DNA of 64,000 nt from Rhodococcus oxybenzonivorans. GTDB lineage: Bacteria > Actinomycetota > Actinomycetes > Mycobacteriales > Mycobacteriaceae. This document shows, piece after piece, positions 27,254 to 36,271 of the stretch. The first letter of the stretch is position 1; each line of letters opens with the position of its first letter. The stretch is from assembly GCF_003130705.1 (NCBI RefSeq), contig NZ_CP021354.1:1736001-1800000 (forward strand), written 5' to 3'. Under the pieces are notes generated by a model, which did not search any database, had not been told where the DNA came from, and was given only the letters and a program-made list of their open reading frames with translations. A program made the translations under genes and the position numbers.

Positions 27254-27822
27254 GCTGGGGCCAGATGAGCGGAGGGCTGATGAGCGGCGGACGTCGGCGC
27301 GCGGCCGAGGCTACGGCCGCGATCGTGTCGGTGGCCGGGCTGATCGCGGGATGCGGATCGTCGATCGACGGTTCGCCCCGACCCGAAGGTGCCTCTGTCA
27401 CCGGTGACACGGAGAGATTCACCGCTCTCCTCGAGGAGTGCGACGCAGTCACCGACGAACAGATCGCCGAGGCCGTCGCCGCCGACGCCATCGAGCGCGG
27501 CTTCTTCGGCGCGATCTGCCGCTGGGATGCCGTCGGCGCCAACGGTCCGGTGAAGATCACCTTCAACTGGTTCGAGACAGGTTCGCTCGACACCGAGAAG
27601 GAGACGGGCGAGGAGCTGGGCTACAAGGTGGAGTCGTCGACCATCCAGGGCCGCAGAGCCGTGGTGATGCGGCCACCGAACGACCCAGGAGCCTGCGGGG
27701 TGAGCGTGGGATCGCCGTCCTCGGGTGTGGTCGGCTGGTGGGTGCAGTTCACCGCTGCCGCGGCGGATCCGTGCGAGGCGGCGTCCACCCTCGCCGATCT
27801 GACGCTCAACCTGAGCAGCTAG
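27250..27822 (+). CDS. Second DUF3558-type lipoprotein, tandem paralogue
   Basis: A 190-residue predicted lipoprotein with lipobox LIAGC (Cys35) after a basic-hydrophobic signal. ATG 27250 overlaps the preceding stop; ATG 27265 or 27280 would shorten the long n-region to normal length and may be the true start. The mature domain shares the layout of its neighbour: EECDAVTDEQIAEAV, then ICRWDAV, then a C-terminal DPCEAASTLADLTL matching DPCKVARDLAELSV upstream. This indicates tandem duplication. The role is unknown, probably at the cell envelope. Confidence 0.76.
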   Translation: MSWGQMSGGLMSGGRRRAAEATAAIVSVAGLIAGCGSSIDGSPRPEGASVTGDTERFTALLEECDAVTDEQIAEAVAADAIERGFFGAICRWDAVGANGPVKITFNWFETGSLDTEKETGEELGYKVESSTIQGRRAVVMRPPNDPGACGVSVGSPSSGVVGWWVQFTAAAADPCEAASTLADLTLNLSS

Positions 27823-27887
27823 TGTGCTGGCACTCGAACCGAAAGCCCTCTTTCCCACCTCGCAGCCCTTACCACCGCCCGCCCGCT

Positions 27888-27917
27888 TTGACCTTCCGGC
27901 GCGCCGCCGGGTATCGT
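27888..27917 (+). promoter_or_regulatory. Candidate promoter of the str operon
   Basis: TTGACC (27888-27893) and TATCGT (27912-27917) with an 18-base spacer sit in the 365-base region between the lipoprotein genes and rpsL. This would give a 5' leader of about 265 bases. Other weak candidates lie nearer rpsL (for example TTGCCC at 28103), so the assignment is tentative. I see no other gene in this gap. Confidence 0.4.
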
Positions 27918-28187
27918 TGTGGGTCGTGTCCGGCATGCCCGGGCCGATCTGTGTGCCTAGCGAGGTATTGCCGTGCGCGCGTTCGTGCAGATTTGCTGCA
28001 TGGAACGAGCATCCGGCTGCCTGTGTGGGGGTATGCGACACACCCGACCGTGGGGTGCGTGCACGTCACGCACCGTCGATCGAGTGCGGGGCAGTAGCTT
28101 CCTTGCCCCAACTGCTAGATCCCTAATTTCAGAACAGCCAAGGTTGCTTGTCCAGAGCAGTCTGTTCAACACGAAGAAAGCCGGTAA

Positions 28188-28562
28188 ATGCCAACCATCA
28201 ATCAGTTGGTCCGCAAGGGCCGCCGCGACAAGACCGCCAAGGTCAAGACGGCAGCTCTGAAGGGCAGCCCGCAGCGTCGTGGCGTGTGCACCCGCGTGTA
28301 CACCACCACCCCGAAGAAGCCGAACTCGGCGCTCCGTAAGGTCGCGCGTGTGCGCTTGACCAGCTCCGTCGAGGTCACCGCTTACATCCCGGGTGAGGGC
28401 CACAACCTGCAGGAGCACTCCATGGTGCTCGTCCGCGGTGGTCGTGTGAAGGACCTCCCGGGTGTGCGCTACAAGATCATCCGCGGCTCCCTCGACACCC
28501 AGGGTGTCAAGGGCCGCAAGCAGGCACGCAGCCGCTACGGCGCCAAGAAGGAGAAGAGCTAA
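28188..28562 (+). CDS. rpsL: 30S ribosomal protein S12
   Basis: A 124-residue S12, complete and typical. [17 protein letters not shown] (41-57) and [13 protein letters not shown] (84-96) are the decoding-centre loops. K43 and K88, whose changes give streptomycin resistance, are wild type. A purine-rich GAAGAAAG site precedes the ATG. It opens the conserved str operon, with the stop overlapping the rpsG start by one base (TAATG). High expression is implied by strong codon bias compared with neighbours. Confidence 0.98.
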   Translation: MPTINQLVRKGRRDKTAKVKTAALKGSPQRRGVCTRVYTTTPKKPNSALRKVARVRLTSSVEVTAYIPGEGHNLQEHSMVLVRGGRVKDLPGVRYKIIRGSLDTQGVKGRKQARSRYGAKKEKS

Positions 28563-29032
28563 TGCCACGTAAGGGCCCCGCTCCGAAGCGCCCGCTCATC
28601 AACGACCCGGTCTACGGTTCGCCCCTGGTGACGCAGCTCGTCAACAAGATCCTCCTGGACGGCAAGAAGTCCACCGCCGAGCGCATCGTCTACCAGGCGC
28701 TCGAGCAGGCACGCGAGAAGACCGGCACCGATCCGGTCGTCACCCTCAAGCGCGCTCTGGACAACGTCAAGCCTGCCCTCGAGGTTCGCAGCCGCCGTGT
28801 CGGTGGCGCCACCTACCAGGTGCCGGTCGAGGTCCGTCCGGGCCGTTCCACCACCCTCGCGCTCCGCTGGCTCGTGACCTTCTCGCGGCAGCGCCGTGAG
28901 AAGACGATGGTCGAGCGTCTCGCCAATGAGCTCCTCGACGCCAGCAACGGCCTCGGTGCCGCTGTGAAGCGCCGTGAGGACACTCACAAGATGGCTGAAG
29001 CCAACAAGGCATTCGCCCACTACCGCTGGTGA
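28562..29032 (+). CDS. rpsG: 30S ribosomal protein S7
   Basis: A 156-residue S7 that nucleates the 30S head by binding the 3' domain of 16S rRNA. The N-terminus [20 protein letters not shown] and the conserved [11 protein letters not shown] and [15 protein letters not shown] segments are intact. It is translationally coupled to rpsL. A 12-bp hairpin lies just after its stop and before fusA. In many bacteria S7 represses its own operon, but no such site is evident here. Confidence 0.98.
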   Translation: MPRKGPAPKRPLINDPVYGSPLVTQLVNKILLDGKKSTAERIVYQALEQAREKTGTDPVVTLKRALDNVKPALEVRSRRVGGATYQVPVEVRPGRSTTLALRWLVTFSRQRREKTMVERLANELLDASNGLGAAVKRREDTHKMAEANKAFAHYRW

Positions 29033-29040
29033 CGTCACGT

Positions 29041-29070
29041 CGGAGCAGTCACCTCACCGTGACTGCTCCG
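29041..29070 (+). terminator. Intercistronic hairpin between rpsG and fusA
   Basis: A perfect 12-bp stem CGGAGCAGTCAC (29041-29052), loop CTCACC, right arm 29059-29070, starts eight bases after the rpsG stop. There is no T tract. In a 162-base gap before fusA it may partly terminate or serve as a processing/stability site, separating ribosomal-protein from elongation-factor expression. Confidence 0.6.
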
Positions 29071-29194
29071 GCGTCGTTGCTACGTCGGGCCCTACCCGGG
29101 CCCGGCTGATCTACAACTCGAGACAATGGCCCCGCTGGTGGAACACCGGGGAGGCCGACACCCGATACACGAGCTACGAGCGGGGAAGAATCCT

Positions 29195-31297
29195 GTGGCA
29201 CAGGAAGTGCTGACCGACCTGAACAAGGTCCGCAACATCGGCATCATGGCGCACATCGATGCCGGCAAGACCACCACCACCGAGCGCATCCTGTTCTACA
29301 CCGGTGTCAACTACAAGATCGGTGAGACGCACGACGGCGCGTCGACGACGGACTGGATGGAGCAGGAGAAGGAACGCGGCATCACGATCACCTCTGCCGC
29401 GGTGACCTGCTTCTGGAACAACAACCAGATCAACATCATCGACACCCCCGGTCACGTCGACTTCACCGTCGAGGTGGAGCGTTCGCTTCGCGTGCTCGAC
29501 GGAGCTGTGGCCGTGTTCGACGGCAAGGAGGGCGTCGAGCCCCAGTCGGAGCAGGTGTGGCGTCAGGCCGCCAAGTACGACGTTCCGCGCATCTGTTTCG
29601 TCAACAAGATGGACAAGATGGGCGCGGACTTCTACTTCACGGTCCAGACCATCATCGACCGTCTCGGTGCCAAGCCTCTCGTCCTGCAGCTGCCGATCGG
29701 CGCCGAGGACGACTTCGACGGTGTCGTCGACCTGGTCGAGATGCGTGCCATCACCTGGCGCGGTGTCGTGCCGACCGGTGCCGAGCCCACCATCGAGGAG
29801 ATCCCCGCGGATCTGGCCGACAAGGCCGCCGAGTACCGCGAGAAGCTGCTCGAGACCGTTGCCGAGTCCGACGAAGCTCTCATGGAGAAGTACTTCGCCG
29901 GCGAGGAGCTCTCCGTCGAGGAGATCAAGGCTGCCATCCGCAAGATGACGGTCGCGTCCGAGCTGTACCCGGTGCTGTGCGGTTCCGCGTTCAAGAACAA
30001 GGGCGTGCAGCCCATGCTCGACGCGGTCATCGACTACCTGCCGAACCCGCTGGACATCGGTGAGGTTCAGGGCCACGCGCTGGGCAACGAGGAGGAAGTT
30101 CTCACTCGTAAGCCGAGCAAGGACGAGCCGTTCTCGGCTCTTGCCTTCAAGATCGCAGCGCACCCGTTCTTCGGCAAGCTGACGTTCGTTCGCGTGTACT
30201 CCGGCCGGATCGATCCGGGTGCCCAGGTCATGAACGCGACCAAGGGCAAGAAGGAGCGCATCGGAAAGCTCTTCCAGATGCACGCCAACAAGGAGAACCC
30301 GGTCGACGAGGCCGTGGCCGGCCACATCTACGCGATGATCGGTCTGAAGGACACCACCACCGGTGACACCCTTTGCGATCAGAGCAGCCCCATCGTGCTC
30401 GAGTCCATGAGCTTCCCGGACCCGGTCATCCAGGTCTCGATCGAGCCCAAGACCAAGTCCGACCAGGAGAAGCTGGGCACCGCGATCCAGAAGCTGGCCG
30501 AAGAGGACCCCACGTTCTCCGTCGAGCTCGACGAGGAGACCGGCCAGACCGTCATCGGCGGTATGGGCGAGCTCCACCTCGACATCCTCGTCGACCGTAT
30601 GCGTCGCGAGTTCAAGGTCGAGGCCAACGTCGGCAAGCCGCAGGTCGCCTACCGCGAGACCATCACCAAGAAGGTCGAGAAGCACGACTACACCCACAAG
30701 AAGCAGACGGGTGGATCGGGCCAGTTCGCCAAGGTGATCATCGCGCTGGAACCGTTCGTCGGCGAAGACGGCGCCACCTACGAGTTCGAGAACAAGGTCA
30801 GCGGTGGCCGCATCCCGCGCGAGTACATCCCCTCCGTGGATGCAGGCGCACAGGACGCGATGCAGTACGGCGTCCTGGCCGGTTACCCGCTGGTCAACCT
30901 CAAGCTGTCGCTGCTCGACGGTGCATACCACGATGTCGACTCGTCTGAAATGGCCTTCAAGGTTGCCGGTTCGCAGGCACTGAAGGAAGCCGCCCGCAAG
31001 GCCGGCCCGGTCATTCTCGAGCCGCTCATGGCTGTCGAGGTCACCACACCCGAGGAATACATGGGTGACGTGATCGGCGACCTGAACTCCCGCCGTGGCC
31101 AGATCCAGGCCATGGAGGAACGCAGTGGTGCCCGTGTCGTGAAGGCGCTGGTTCCGCTCTCGGAGATGTTCGGTTACATCGGTGATCTGCGGTCGAAGAC
31201 CCAGGGCCGGGCGAACTTCTCCATGGTGTTCGATTCCTACGCAGAAGTTCCCGCGAACGTCTCGAAGGAAATCATCGCCAAGGCGACCGGCGAGTAA
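29195..31297 (+). CDS. fusA: Elongation factor G
   Basis: A 700-residue translational GTPase catalysing ribosomal translocation. The G domain has [19 protein letters not shown] (P-loop), [20 protein letters not shown] and [10 protein letters not shown]. Domains III-V follow, including [15 protein letters not shown] elements and the C-terminal [23 protein letters not shown] 29195 is preceded by GGGGAAGAA and begins [14 protein letters not shown]; longer frames are not conserved. It is the usual third str-operon gene, 90 bases before tuf. Confidence 0.98.
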   Translation: MAQEVLTDLNKVRNIGIMAHIDAGKTTTTERILFYTGVNYKIGETHDGASTTDWMEQEKERGITITSAAVTCFWNNNQINIIDTPGHVDFTVEVERSLRVLDGAVAVFDGKEGVEPQSEQVWRQAAKYDVPRICFVNKMDKMGADFYFTVQTIIDRLGAKPLVLQLPIGAEDDFDGVVDLVEMRAITWRGVVPTGAEPTIEEIPADLADKAAEYREKLLETVAESDEALMEKYFAGEELSVEEIKAAIRKMTVASELYPVLCGSAFKNKGVQPMLDAVIDYLPNPLDIGEVQGHALGNEEEVLTRKPSKDEPFSALAFKIAAHPFFGKLTFVRVYSGRIDPGAQVMNATKGKKERIGKLFQMHANKENPVDEAVAGHIYAMIGLKDTTTGDTLCDQSSPIVLESMSFPDPVIQVSIEPKTKSDQEKLGTAIQKLAEEDPTFSVELDEETGQTVIGGMGELHLDILVDRMRREFKVEANVGKPQVAYRETITKKVEKHDYTHKKQTGGSGQFAKVIIALEPFVGEDGATYEFENKVSGGRIPREYIPSVDAGAQDAMQYGVLAGYPLVNLKLSLLDGAYHDVDSSEMAFKVAGSQALKEAARKAGPVILEPLMAVEVTTPEEYMGDVIGDLNSRRGQIQAMEERSGARVVKALVPLSEMFGYIGDLRSKTQGRANFSMVFDSYAEVPANVSKEIIAKATGE

Positions 31298-31387
31298 CCT
31301 CGGTTCCAGCCGGCCGAAAGCACGACCCAGTAATAACAACCGCACTGCTGCATACCGCAAGCATCAATCAGTCCAGGAGGACACACA

Positions 31388-32578
31388 GTGGCGAAGGCGA
31401 AGTTCGAGCGGACGAAGCCGCACGTGAACATCGGCACCATCGGTCACGTCGACCACGGCAAGACCACGCTGACCGCGGCCATCACCAAGGTTCTGCACGA
31501 CGCGTACCCGGATCTCAACGAGGCCTCGGCCTTCGACGAGATCGACAAGGCTCCTGAGGAGAAGGCTCGCGGTATCACGATCAACATCTCGCATGTTGAG
31601 TACCAGACCGAGAAGCGCCACTACGCGCACGTCGACGCTCCCGGTCACGCCGACTACATCAAGAACATGATCACCGGTGCGGCGCAGATGGACGGTGCCA
31701 TCCTCGTGGTCGCCGCCACCGACGGCCCGATGCCCCAGACGCGTGAGCACGTGCTGCTCGCCCGCCAGGTCGGCGTGCCCTACATCCTCGTCGCTCTCAA
31801 CAAGGCCGACATGGTCGACGACGAAGAGATCATCGAGCTCGTCGAGATGGAGGTCCGTGAGCTCCTCGCTGCGCAGGAGTTCGACGAGGACGCTCCGGTG
31901 GTCAAGGTTTCCGCACTGAAGGCGCTCGAGGGCGACCCGGAGTGGACCAAGAACATCCTCGAGCTCATGGCTGCGGTCGACGAGTCCATCCCGGACCCGG
32001 TTCGCGAGACCGAGAAGCCCTTCCTCATGCCCGTCGAGGACGTCTTCACGATCACCGGTCGTGGCACCGTCGTCACCGGTCGTATCGAGCGTGGCGTGAT
32101 CAACGTCAACGAGGACGTCGAGATCGTCGGCATCAAGGAAACCAAGACCAAGACCACGGTCACGGGTATCGAGATGTTCCGCAAGCTCCTCGACTCGGGC
32201 CAGGCCGGTGACAACGTCGGTCTGCTCGTGCGTGGTATCAAGCGCGAAGATGTCGAGCGTGGACAGGTTGTCGTCAAGCCCGGCACCACCACCCCGCACA
32301 CCGAGTTCGAGGGCCAGGCGTACATCCTGTCCAAGGACGAGGGCGGCCGCCACACGCCGTTCTTCAACAACTACCGTCCGCAGTTCTACTTCCGTACCAC
32401 GGACGTGACGGGCGTTGTGACGCTGCCCGAGGGCACCGAGATGGTCATGCCCGGTGACAACACCGAGATGTCCGTCAAGCTGATCCAGCCCGTCGCCATG
32501 GACGAGGGCCTGCGCTTCGCGATCCGCGAAGGCGGCCGCACCGTCGGCGCCGGCAAGGTCACGAAGATCAACAAGTAG
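31388..32578 (+). CDS. tuf: Elongation factor Tu
   Basis: A 396-residue EF-Tu delivering aminoacyl-tRNA to the ribosome. It has [16 protein letters not shown] (P-loop), [20 protein letters not shown] and the domain II/III segments [13 protein letters not shown] and [21 protein letters not shown] is split across the normal positions. GTG 31388 has AGGAGG eight bases upstream. It is the last str-operon gene and ends before a strong terminator. Very biased codon use fits its abundance. Confidence 0.98.
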   Translation: MAKAKFERTKPHVNIGTIGHVDHGKTTLTAAITKVLHDAYPDLNEASAFDEIDKAPEEKARGITINISHVEYQTEKRHYAHVDAPGHADYIKNMITGAAQMDGAILVVAATDGPMPQTREHVLLARQVGVPYILVALNKADMVDDEEIIELVEMEVRELLAAQEFDEDAPVVKVSALKALEGDPEWTKNILELMAAVDESIPDPVRETEKPFLMPVEDVFTITGRGTVVTGRIERGVINVNEDVEIVGIKETKTKTTVTGIEMFRKLLDSGQAGDNVGLLVRGIKREDVERGQVVVKPGTTTPHTEFEGQAYILSKDEGGRHTPFFNNYRPQFYFRTTDVTGVVTLPEGTEMVMPGDNTEMSVKLIQPVAMDEGLRFAIREGGRTVGAGKVTKINK

Positions 32579-32619
32579 GCACCCGCCTGCCTGTGATCGA
32601 CTGATCACGCTGCACTACG

Positions 32620-32663
32620 CGCCAGTGGCGCTCATCCTCCGGGATGGGCGCCACTGGCGTTTT
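32620..32663 (+). terminator. Intrinsic terminator of the str operon
   Basis: An 18-bp stem (32620-32637 with 32642-32659, one G-T wobble), tetraloop TCCG, followed by TTTT at 32660-32663. It lies 41 bases after the tuf stop and before the convergent YciI-like gene. It is the most classical intrinsic terminator in the window. Confidence 0.88.
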
Positions 32664-32684
32664 CTCGTCCGACCTCGTGGGGTG

Positions 32685-32957
32685 TCAGCGGAAGCCCAGG
32701 GCGTCCCACTCGCGGATTTCTCCCGGGAGCGCGATGCCCTCGAGGACGAAGGGGTCGTTCGCGACGAATTCCTCGGCTCGCTCCCGGCTCGTGAAGATCG
32801 CCATCGACCCGTGGGCCACGGGGTCGTCGAACGGGCCGATACTCAGCAGACCCCCTCGAGTGGAGAACTCGTCGAGGTACGCCAGATGCCGCGGGTACAC
32901 CTCGGGGATACGCGCTGCACTGTCCGGATCGGTCGCATAGAACACCACATATTCCAT
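32685..32957 (-). CDS. YciI-like protein
   Basis: A 90-residue protein of the YciI/YCII ferredoxin-like fold. It begins MEYVVFYATDPDSAARIPEV and has HLAYLDEF with a His (candidate active-site/metal residue), GPFDDP and a terminal IREWDALGF. YciI-like proteins are small dimeric alpha/beta proteins, some with dehydrochlorinase-type chemistry, most of unknown role. It lies 36 bases downstream of the AmaP-like gene and may be the last gene of that minus-strand operon. It converges with tuf. Confidence 0.8.
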   Translation of the reverse strand: MEYVVFYATDPDSAARIPEVYPRHLAYLDEFSTRGGLLSIGPFDDPVAHGSMAIFTSRERAEEFVANDPFVLEGIALPGEIREWDALGFR

Positions 32958-32993
32958 GAGCCCGAACGTACCGAGTATGTGCGGGTGCGCGGG

Positions 32994-33572
32994 TCAGCTC
33001 TCGGAACTTTGTGCCGGCTGATCGGCCCGATCGAGGTGCAGCAGGACCTGGGTGGCCACCTCGTTGTCACCGACCGTCGCCGCAACCCAGGCGGCGATGC
33101 GCTCCGATGTACGGGTGAAGTCGGCGAGGTCGATCGTCGGATCAGCGGTCACGACGACGGACAGGGTGGGCAGTCCGCGTTCGTTGACGGCACGTGCACG
33201 GGTCTGCCGCACCCCCGGGTACCGCTCGAGCTCACTCGACACCCCGTTGGCGAGAGACCCGAGGTCCACGGTGACGAAGGTTCCGGAGTCGCGGTCCGGC
33301 ACCGCAACGGGCGCGGTGCGTCGCCTGGTGAGATCGAGTGCCAGCAGCACCGTACCGAACAGCACACCCCCGACGACCGTTGCGGCGAGCGCCCACCCCC
33401 ACCAGTTCTCCTCAGGCAACGAGGTGACCCGTGTGCGGTCGTAATGCGACACCCATTCCCGGACGATCGGTACACCGAGGTCCCAGGCGACGGCGTAGGC
33501 GCCCACACCGAAGAGGAGGAGGCCGACGACGAGGACGATCAGACGATTGACGGCGGCGGTGCGATGCGTCAT
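32994..33572 (-). CDS. AmaP/DUF6286-like membrane protein
   Basis: A 192-residue membrane protein with two transmembrane segments (about residues 10-30 and 57-77) and a C-terminal cytoplasmic domain with VTADPTIDLADFTRTSERIA. The order of genes upstream (Asp23-like, small membrane protein, Asp23/DUF6286) makes it the likely membrane anchor of an alkaline-shock/envelope-stress complex, like Gram-positive AmaP. The start overlaps the preceding stop (ATGA). The family name is from layout and limited motifs. Confidence 0.72.
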   Translation of the reverse strand: MTHRTAAVNRLIVLVVGLLLFGVGAYAVAWDLGVPIVREWVSHYDRTRVTSLPEENWWGWALAATVVGGVLFGTVLLALDLTRRRTAPVAVPDRDSGTFVTVDLGSLANGVSSELERYPGVRQTRARAVNERGLPTLSVVVTADPTIDLADFTRTSERIAAWVAATVGDNEVATQVLLHLDRADQPAQSSES

Positions 33573-34552
33573 GGCTTCACCTGCACTCGGAGTTCGGGGG
33601 CGGTACCCAGTAGTGACAGGGTCGGTTCCACGGCTTCGCGGACCGAGATGGCGACGTCACCGGCCGAGAATGCTTCGCTGCGCACCACTCGAACGGTGAC
33701 GTGTTTGCGGTCGACCGTGGTGTGCGCGGACTGCACGCCGAGAGCGGTGCGGGCGTGGCTGCTGCAATGGCGAGCGAGGTCGGTGGGTCGAAACCAGACG
33801 ATCGGTGTGTCGCCGACTCGCAGTGGCAGATGTGTGCGTGGTCGGGGTTTGACAGCCGCGACGATGAAGACGATGCCGAGTACTATCGCGCTCACCGCGG
33901 CCGGGACTATCCACTCCGACCAGTGCAGCCGTCCCAGCCACTCGACGGTGTTCCGTATCCAGGGTGCATTCGCGAAAGTGCCTCGCATGATGAGCAGTTC
34001 GCGCGCCGAGACGAGTGCCAGGCCCAGAGCTGCGACCGCGATGATGATCGCGGCCGGTACCGCGGCCGGTGTGGCCCGCGGTGTGCGCGGTCGGAGCGGG
34101 ACAATGGGCGCGTCCGGAGCGCGGGAGTCGTCGTCCTGGTAGGGCGTGTCCGGTGAACTGCCCTCGTCCGGGGCTGCCTCTGTTCCGGCGACCACGATGT
34201 TCAGTTCGCAGACCGGCATCCCGGTCAGATCCTCGATGCGGCGGCTCACTTCCGCACGCAGCCGCCGGCTCAGGAGGTCGAGACGGCACGGCCAGCGCAT
34301 CGCGATGTACAGGTTGATGGCGACGGCATCGGCGCCCGTCGACACATCGGCGCGGGGGAGTTCGCGACCGGTGAGCCGGGACAGTCCGCCGGACTGCCTG
34401 ACCACGCCGGGTACCTGCAAGGCTGCGGCGACGGCGATCTTCACGATGGCGCGCTCTTTGATGACCAACTCGCCGCGCAATCCGGACGCGTCGTAGTCGG
34501 CGGCCGCCTCGCCGACACCGGCAGCCGATCCGGTGGGGGAGGGTTCAGCCAC
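33569..34552 (-). CDS. Asp23/Gls24-like protein fused to a DUF6286-type membrane domain
   Basis: About 327 residues. The N-terminal half is an Asp23-like domain (GELVIKERAIVKIAVAAAL, then CELNIVVAG). After an acidic linker come two transmembrane segments and a C-terminal domain with TTVDRKHVTVRVVRSEAF resembling the AmaP-like protein next door. The fusion would place an Asp23 domain directly on the membrane. The start is uncertain: GTG 34552 (overlapping the previous stop region), 34558 and 34606 are in frame. It belongs to a five-gene overlapping operon. Confidence 0.7.
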   Translation of the reverse strand: MAEPSPTGSAAGVGEAAADYDASGLRGELVIKERAIVKIAVAAALQVPGVVRQSGGLSRLTGRELPRADVSTGADAVAINLYIAMRWPCRLDLLSRRLRAEVSRRIEDLTGMPVCELNIVVAGTEAAPDEGSSPDTPYQDDDSRAPDAPIVPLRPRTPRATPAAVPAAIIIAVAALGLALVSARELLIMRGTFANAPWIRNTVEWLGRLHWSEWIVPAAVSAIVLGIVFIVAAVKPRPRTHLPLRVGDTPIVWFRPTDLARHCSSHARTALGVQSAHTTVDRKHVTVRVVRSEAFSAGDVAISVREAVEPTLSLLGTAPELRVQVKP

Positions 34553-34724
34553 GGCCACGGCTTCGGAGGATGGCGCCGAGGTCGAGGTGACCGTCCCGGT
34601 GTGCACCGACGGCCATTCCTACCGCGCCGAGAAGAACCGCGAAGACGAATCCGCTGAAGCCGCCGAGGATTCCGGCGATCGCGAGGAGTAACCCGACGAC
34701 CAACCCTGTGACTGTACTGTTCAT
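34545..34724 (-). CDS. Small two-helix membrane protein of the Asp23 operon (DUF2273-like)
   Basis: A 59-residue protein with two hydrophobic helices (TGLVVGLLLAIAGILGGFSG and FAVLLGAVGMAVGAH) and a short polar tail. Its place between Asp23-type genes matches the small DUF2273 protein of Gram-positive asp23-amaP loci. ATG 34724 overlaps the preceding stop (ATGA), so the start is well supported despite the small size. The role is inferred from context: a membrane component of the same complex. Confidence 0.7.
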   Translation of the reverse strand: MNSTVTGLVVGLLLAIAGILGGFSGFVFAVLLGAVGMAVGAHRDGHLDLGAILRSRGRG

Positions 34725-35035
34725 TGCGTGTGTCCTGTCTCGGTCAAGAGATCTTCGATGGTCACGTCTACGGGGACGTTCACCAGCGATTCGACGGCGG
34801 CCCGTACGTTTTCGGCGGTATCGACGACATTCGCCGGGTAGCGCACGGCTAAGTGAACGGCGCACGACGACGGGCCGATGGTCACTCCGGTGACACGACG
34901 GCCGGGCAGATAGGTCGCGATTTCCCCGAATTGGCCGCCGTGCAGGGCTGCGACGCCGGGAGTGGCGAGGACGGCGGCGGCAACCCGTTCCGACAGATCT
35001 TCGGTGCCGGTGTCCGGCAAGGGCGACCCTGTCAC
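34721..35035 (-). CDS. Asp23-like small protein
   Basis: A 104-residue protein with LSERVAAAVLATPGVAALHG, a middle strand-rich stretch, and NVRAAVESLVNVPVDVTIED. This is the pattern of a minimal Asp23/Gls24 domain, though weaker than its neighbour. GTG 35035 overlaps the stop of the upstream Asp23 gene (GTGA), and its own stop overlaps the small membrane protein gene (ATGA). It is probably a soluble partner in the envelope-stress assembly. Assignment rests on context and faint similarity. Confidence 0.68.
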   Translation of the reverse strand: MTGSPLPDTGTEDLSERVAAAVLATPGVAALHGGQFGEIATYLPGRRVTGVTIGPSSCAVHLAVRYPANVVDTAENVRAAVESLVNVPVDVTIEDLLTETGHTQ

Positions 35036-35490
35036 TGCACCCTCGGTTTGAGGTCCGACTCGGCCACGATGTCGGGTTCCTCGAGCATGACGTCGAAGAC
35101 GGTGATGTTCACTTCCGTCACCTCGAGCCCGGTCATACGCTCGACGGCGGCGATGACGTTGCGGCGAATTCCGACGGCGAGTTCGTGTAGTGCGACGCCG
35201 TATTCGGCCACGATGCCGATGTCGATGGCGGCCTGCTTTTCACCGACCTCGACGGCGACCCCTTGCGCGTGATTGACCCGTGCGCCGGGGATCCGGTCAC
35301 GGAGAGCGCCGACTGCGCGGGCGGTGCCGCCACCCACGTCGTAGACGCCGTTGATCTCGCGAGTGGCGATGCCGGCAATCTTGGCGACCACGGCGTCGGC
35401 GATGATGGTCCGCCCCTGGGAGCTGACGAGTTCCGGCGTCGCTCCGGCACCGAACTGCACGCGGCTGCGCGCGCCTGAATCGCTGGTCAT
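35032..35490 (-). CDS. Asp23/Gls24-family envelope stress protein
   Basis: A 152-residue Asp23 protein, first gene of the operon. RTIIADAVVAKIAGIATREI and the following VYDVGGG segment are the family N-terminal hallmark; GVAVEVGEKQAAIDIGIVAE and VTEVNITVFDV complete the domain. Asp23 in firmicutes is an abundant membrane-associated protein tied to alkaline and cell-wall stress. ATG 35490 has GGAAGGA eight bases upstream. It diverges from the Mce-associated-type genes across a region with an inverted repeat. Confidence 0.85.
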   Translation of the reverse strand: MTSDSGARSRVQFGAGATPELVSSQGRTIIADAVVAKIAGIATREINGVYDVGGGTARAVGALRDRIPGARVNHAQGVAVEVGEKQAAIDIGIVAEYGVALHELAVGIRRNVIAAVERMTGLEVTEVNITVFDVMLEEPDIVAESDLKPRVQ

Positions 35491-35594
35491 CGTGGATCCT
35501 TCCGAGTCGCCTGCCTTGTCCTCAACAGTAGTGATACCCGACCGTACGTGTGGCCCGACACAAGCTATGCGCCGACGGGAAGTCGCGAGCGCCG

Positions 35595-35623
35595 GTGGGC
35601 GGAAAATATCTGATATTGCCCAC
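35595..35623. promoter_or_regulatory. Inverted repeat in the divergent Asp23/Mce-associated promoter region
   Basis: GTGGGC (35595-35600) pairs with GCCCAC (35618-35623) around a perfect 13-base palindrome AATATCTGATATT (35605-35617). The AT-rich core stands out in this GC-rich DNA, 52 bases before the plus-strand start and about 105 bases before the minus-strand start. It may be an operator for one or both directions. Confidence 0.45.
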
Positions 35624-35674
35624 GGGTAGCATTCGAGTGATCCAGGTAACAACACGCACTACCGAAGGACATCG

Positions 35675-36271
35675 ATGGCTGACGTGCCCGCCGTGGACAG
35701 CGTTTCCCCGGAAAAGCCGACTCCGCCGGAGGAGAACACAGCGCAGGTGGCTCCGGGCGGGGGAGCTGCCCCGCCGTCGGCCGGGTGGAGTTCCGGGACT
35801 GCAGTTGCCGCCGGTGTGCTGTCGGTGGCGGCGCTGTCGCTGGTCGCCCTCAGTGGGTACTTCGGCTACTCGCACTGGCAGGCCGAGCGCGATGTCCGGG
35901 AGCGGGCGGAGATACTGGACGCCGCCCGCCAAGGGGTCGTGAACTTGACGACCATGAACTTCGAGCGCGCCGACGAGGACGTGCAGCGAGTACTCGACGG
36001 CGCGGCCGGAGAGTTCCGCGTCGAGTTCGAGGCGCGCTCGAAGGACCTCGTCGCCGTCATGCAGGAAGCGCGGGTCCAGTCCGAGGGCGAGGTGCGGCAG
36101 GCCGCGATCGAATCGCAGAGCGGCGATTCCGCCGACGTGATAGTCGCGGTCGCACAGAAGGTCTCGAATGCCGGCGGCGCTGCGGAAGAACCGCGCGGAC
36201 AGCGGATGCGGGTCACGGTGCAACTCGATGACGGCCGATACAAGATCGTGAAGGCGGGGTTCGTGCAGTGA
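35675..36271 (+). CDS. Mce-associated-type membrane protein
   Basis: A 198-residue protein: a Pro/Ala-rich cytoplasmic N-terminus, one transmembrane helix (about 40-66, VAAGVLSVAALSLVALSGYF) and an extracytoplasmic domain starting RERAEILDAARQGVVNLTTM. The repeated LTTMNFERADEDVQRVLDGA layout is that of Mce-associated proteins, which stabilise Mce lipid importers. No mce genes are nearby, so it is an orphan. Its stop overlaps the next, related gene (GTGA). Regulation may involve the AT-rich palindrome upstream. Confidence 0.78.
   Translation: MADVPAVDSVSPEKPTPPEENTAQVAPGGGAAPPSAGWSSGTAVAAGVLSVAALSLVALSGYFGYSHWQAERDVRERAEILDAARQGVVNLTTMNFERADEDVQRVLDGAAGEFRVEFEARSKDLVAVMQEARVQSEGEVRQAAIESQSGDSADVIVAVAQKVSNAGGAAEEPRGQRMRVTVQLDDGRYKIVKAGFVQ

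Noticed and set aside
28188..28562. Streptomycin-resistance change in rpsL
   Set aside because: K43 and K88 are both wild type.
29174..31360. A 728-codon open frame on the minus strand opposite fusA
   Set aside because: It mirrors the codon periodicity of a highly expressed GC-rich gene, has no motifs, and fusA is certain.
31364..32608. A 414-codon minus-strand frame opposite tuf
   Set aside because: Same antisense artefact; low-complexity Leu/Val/Asp-rich translation with no family signature.
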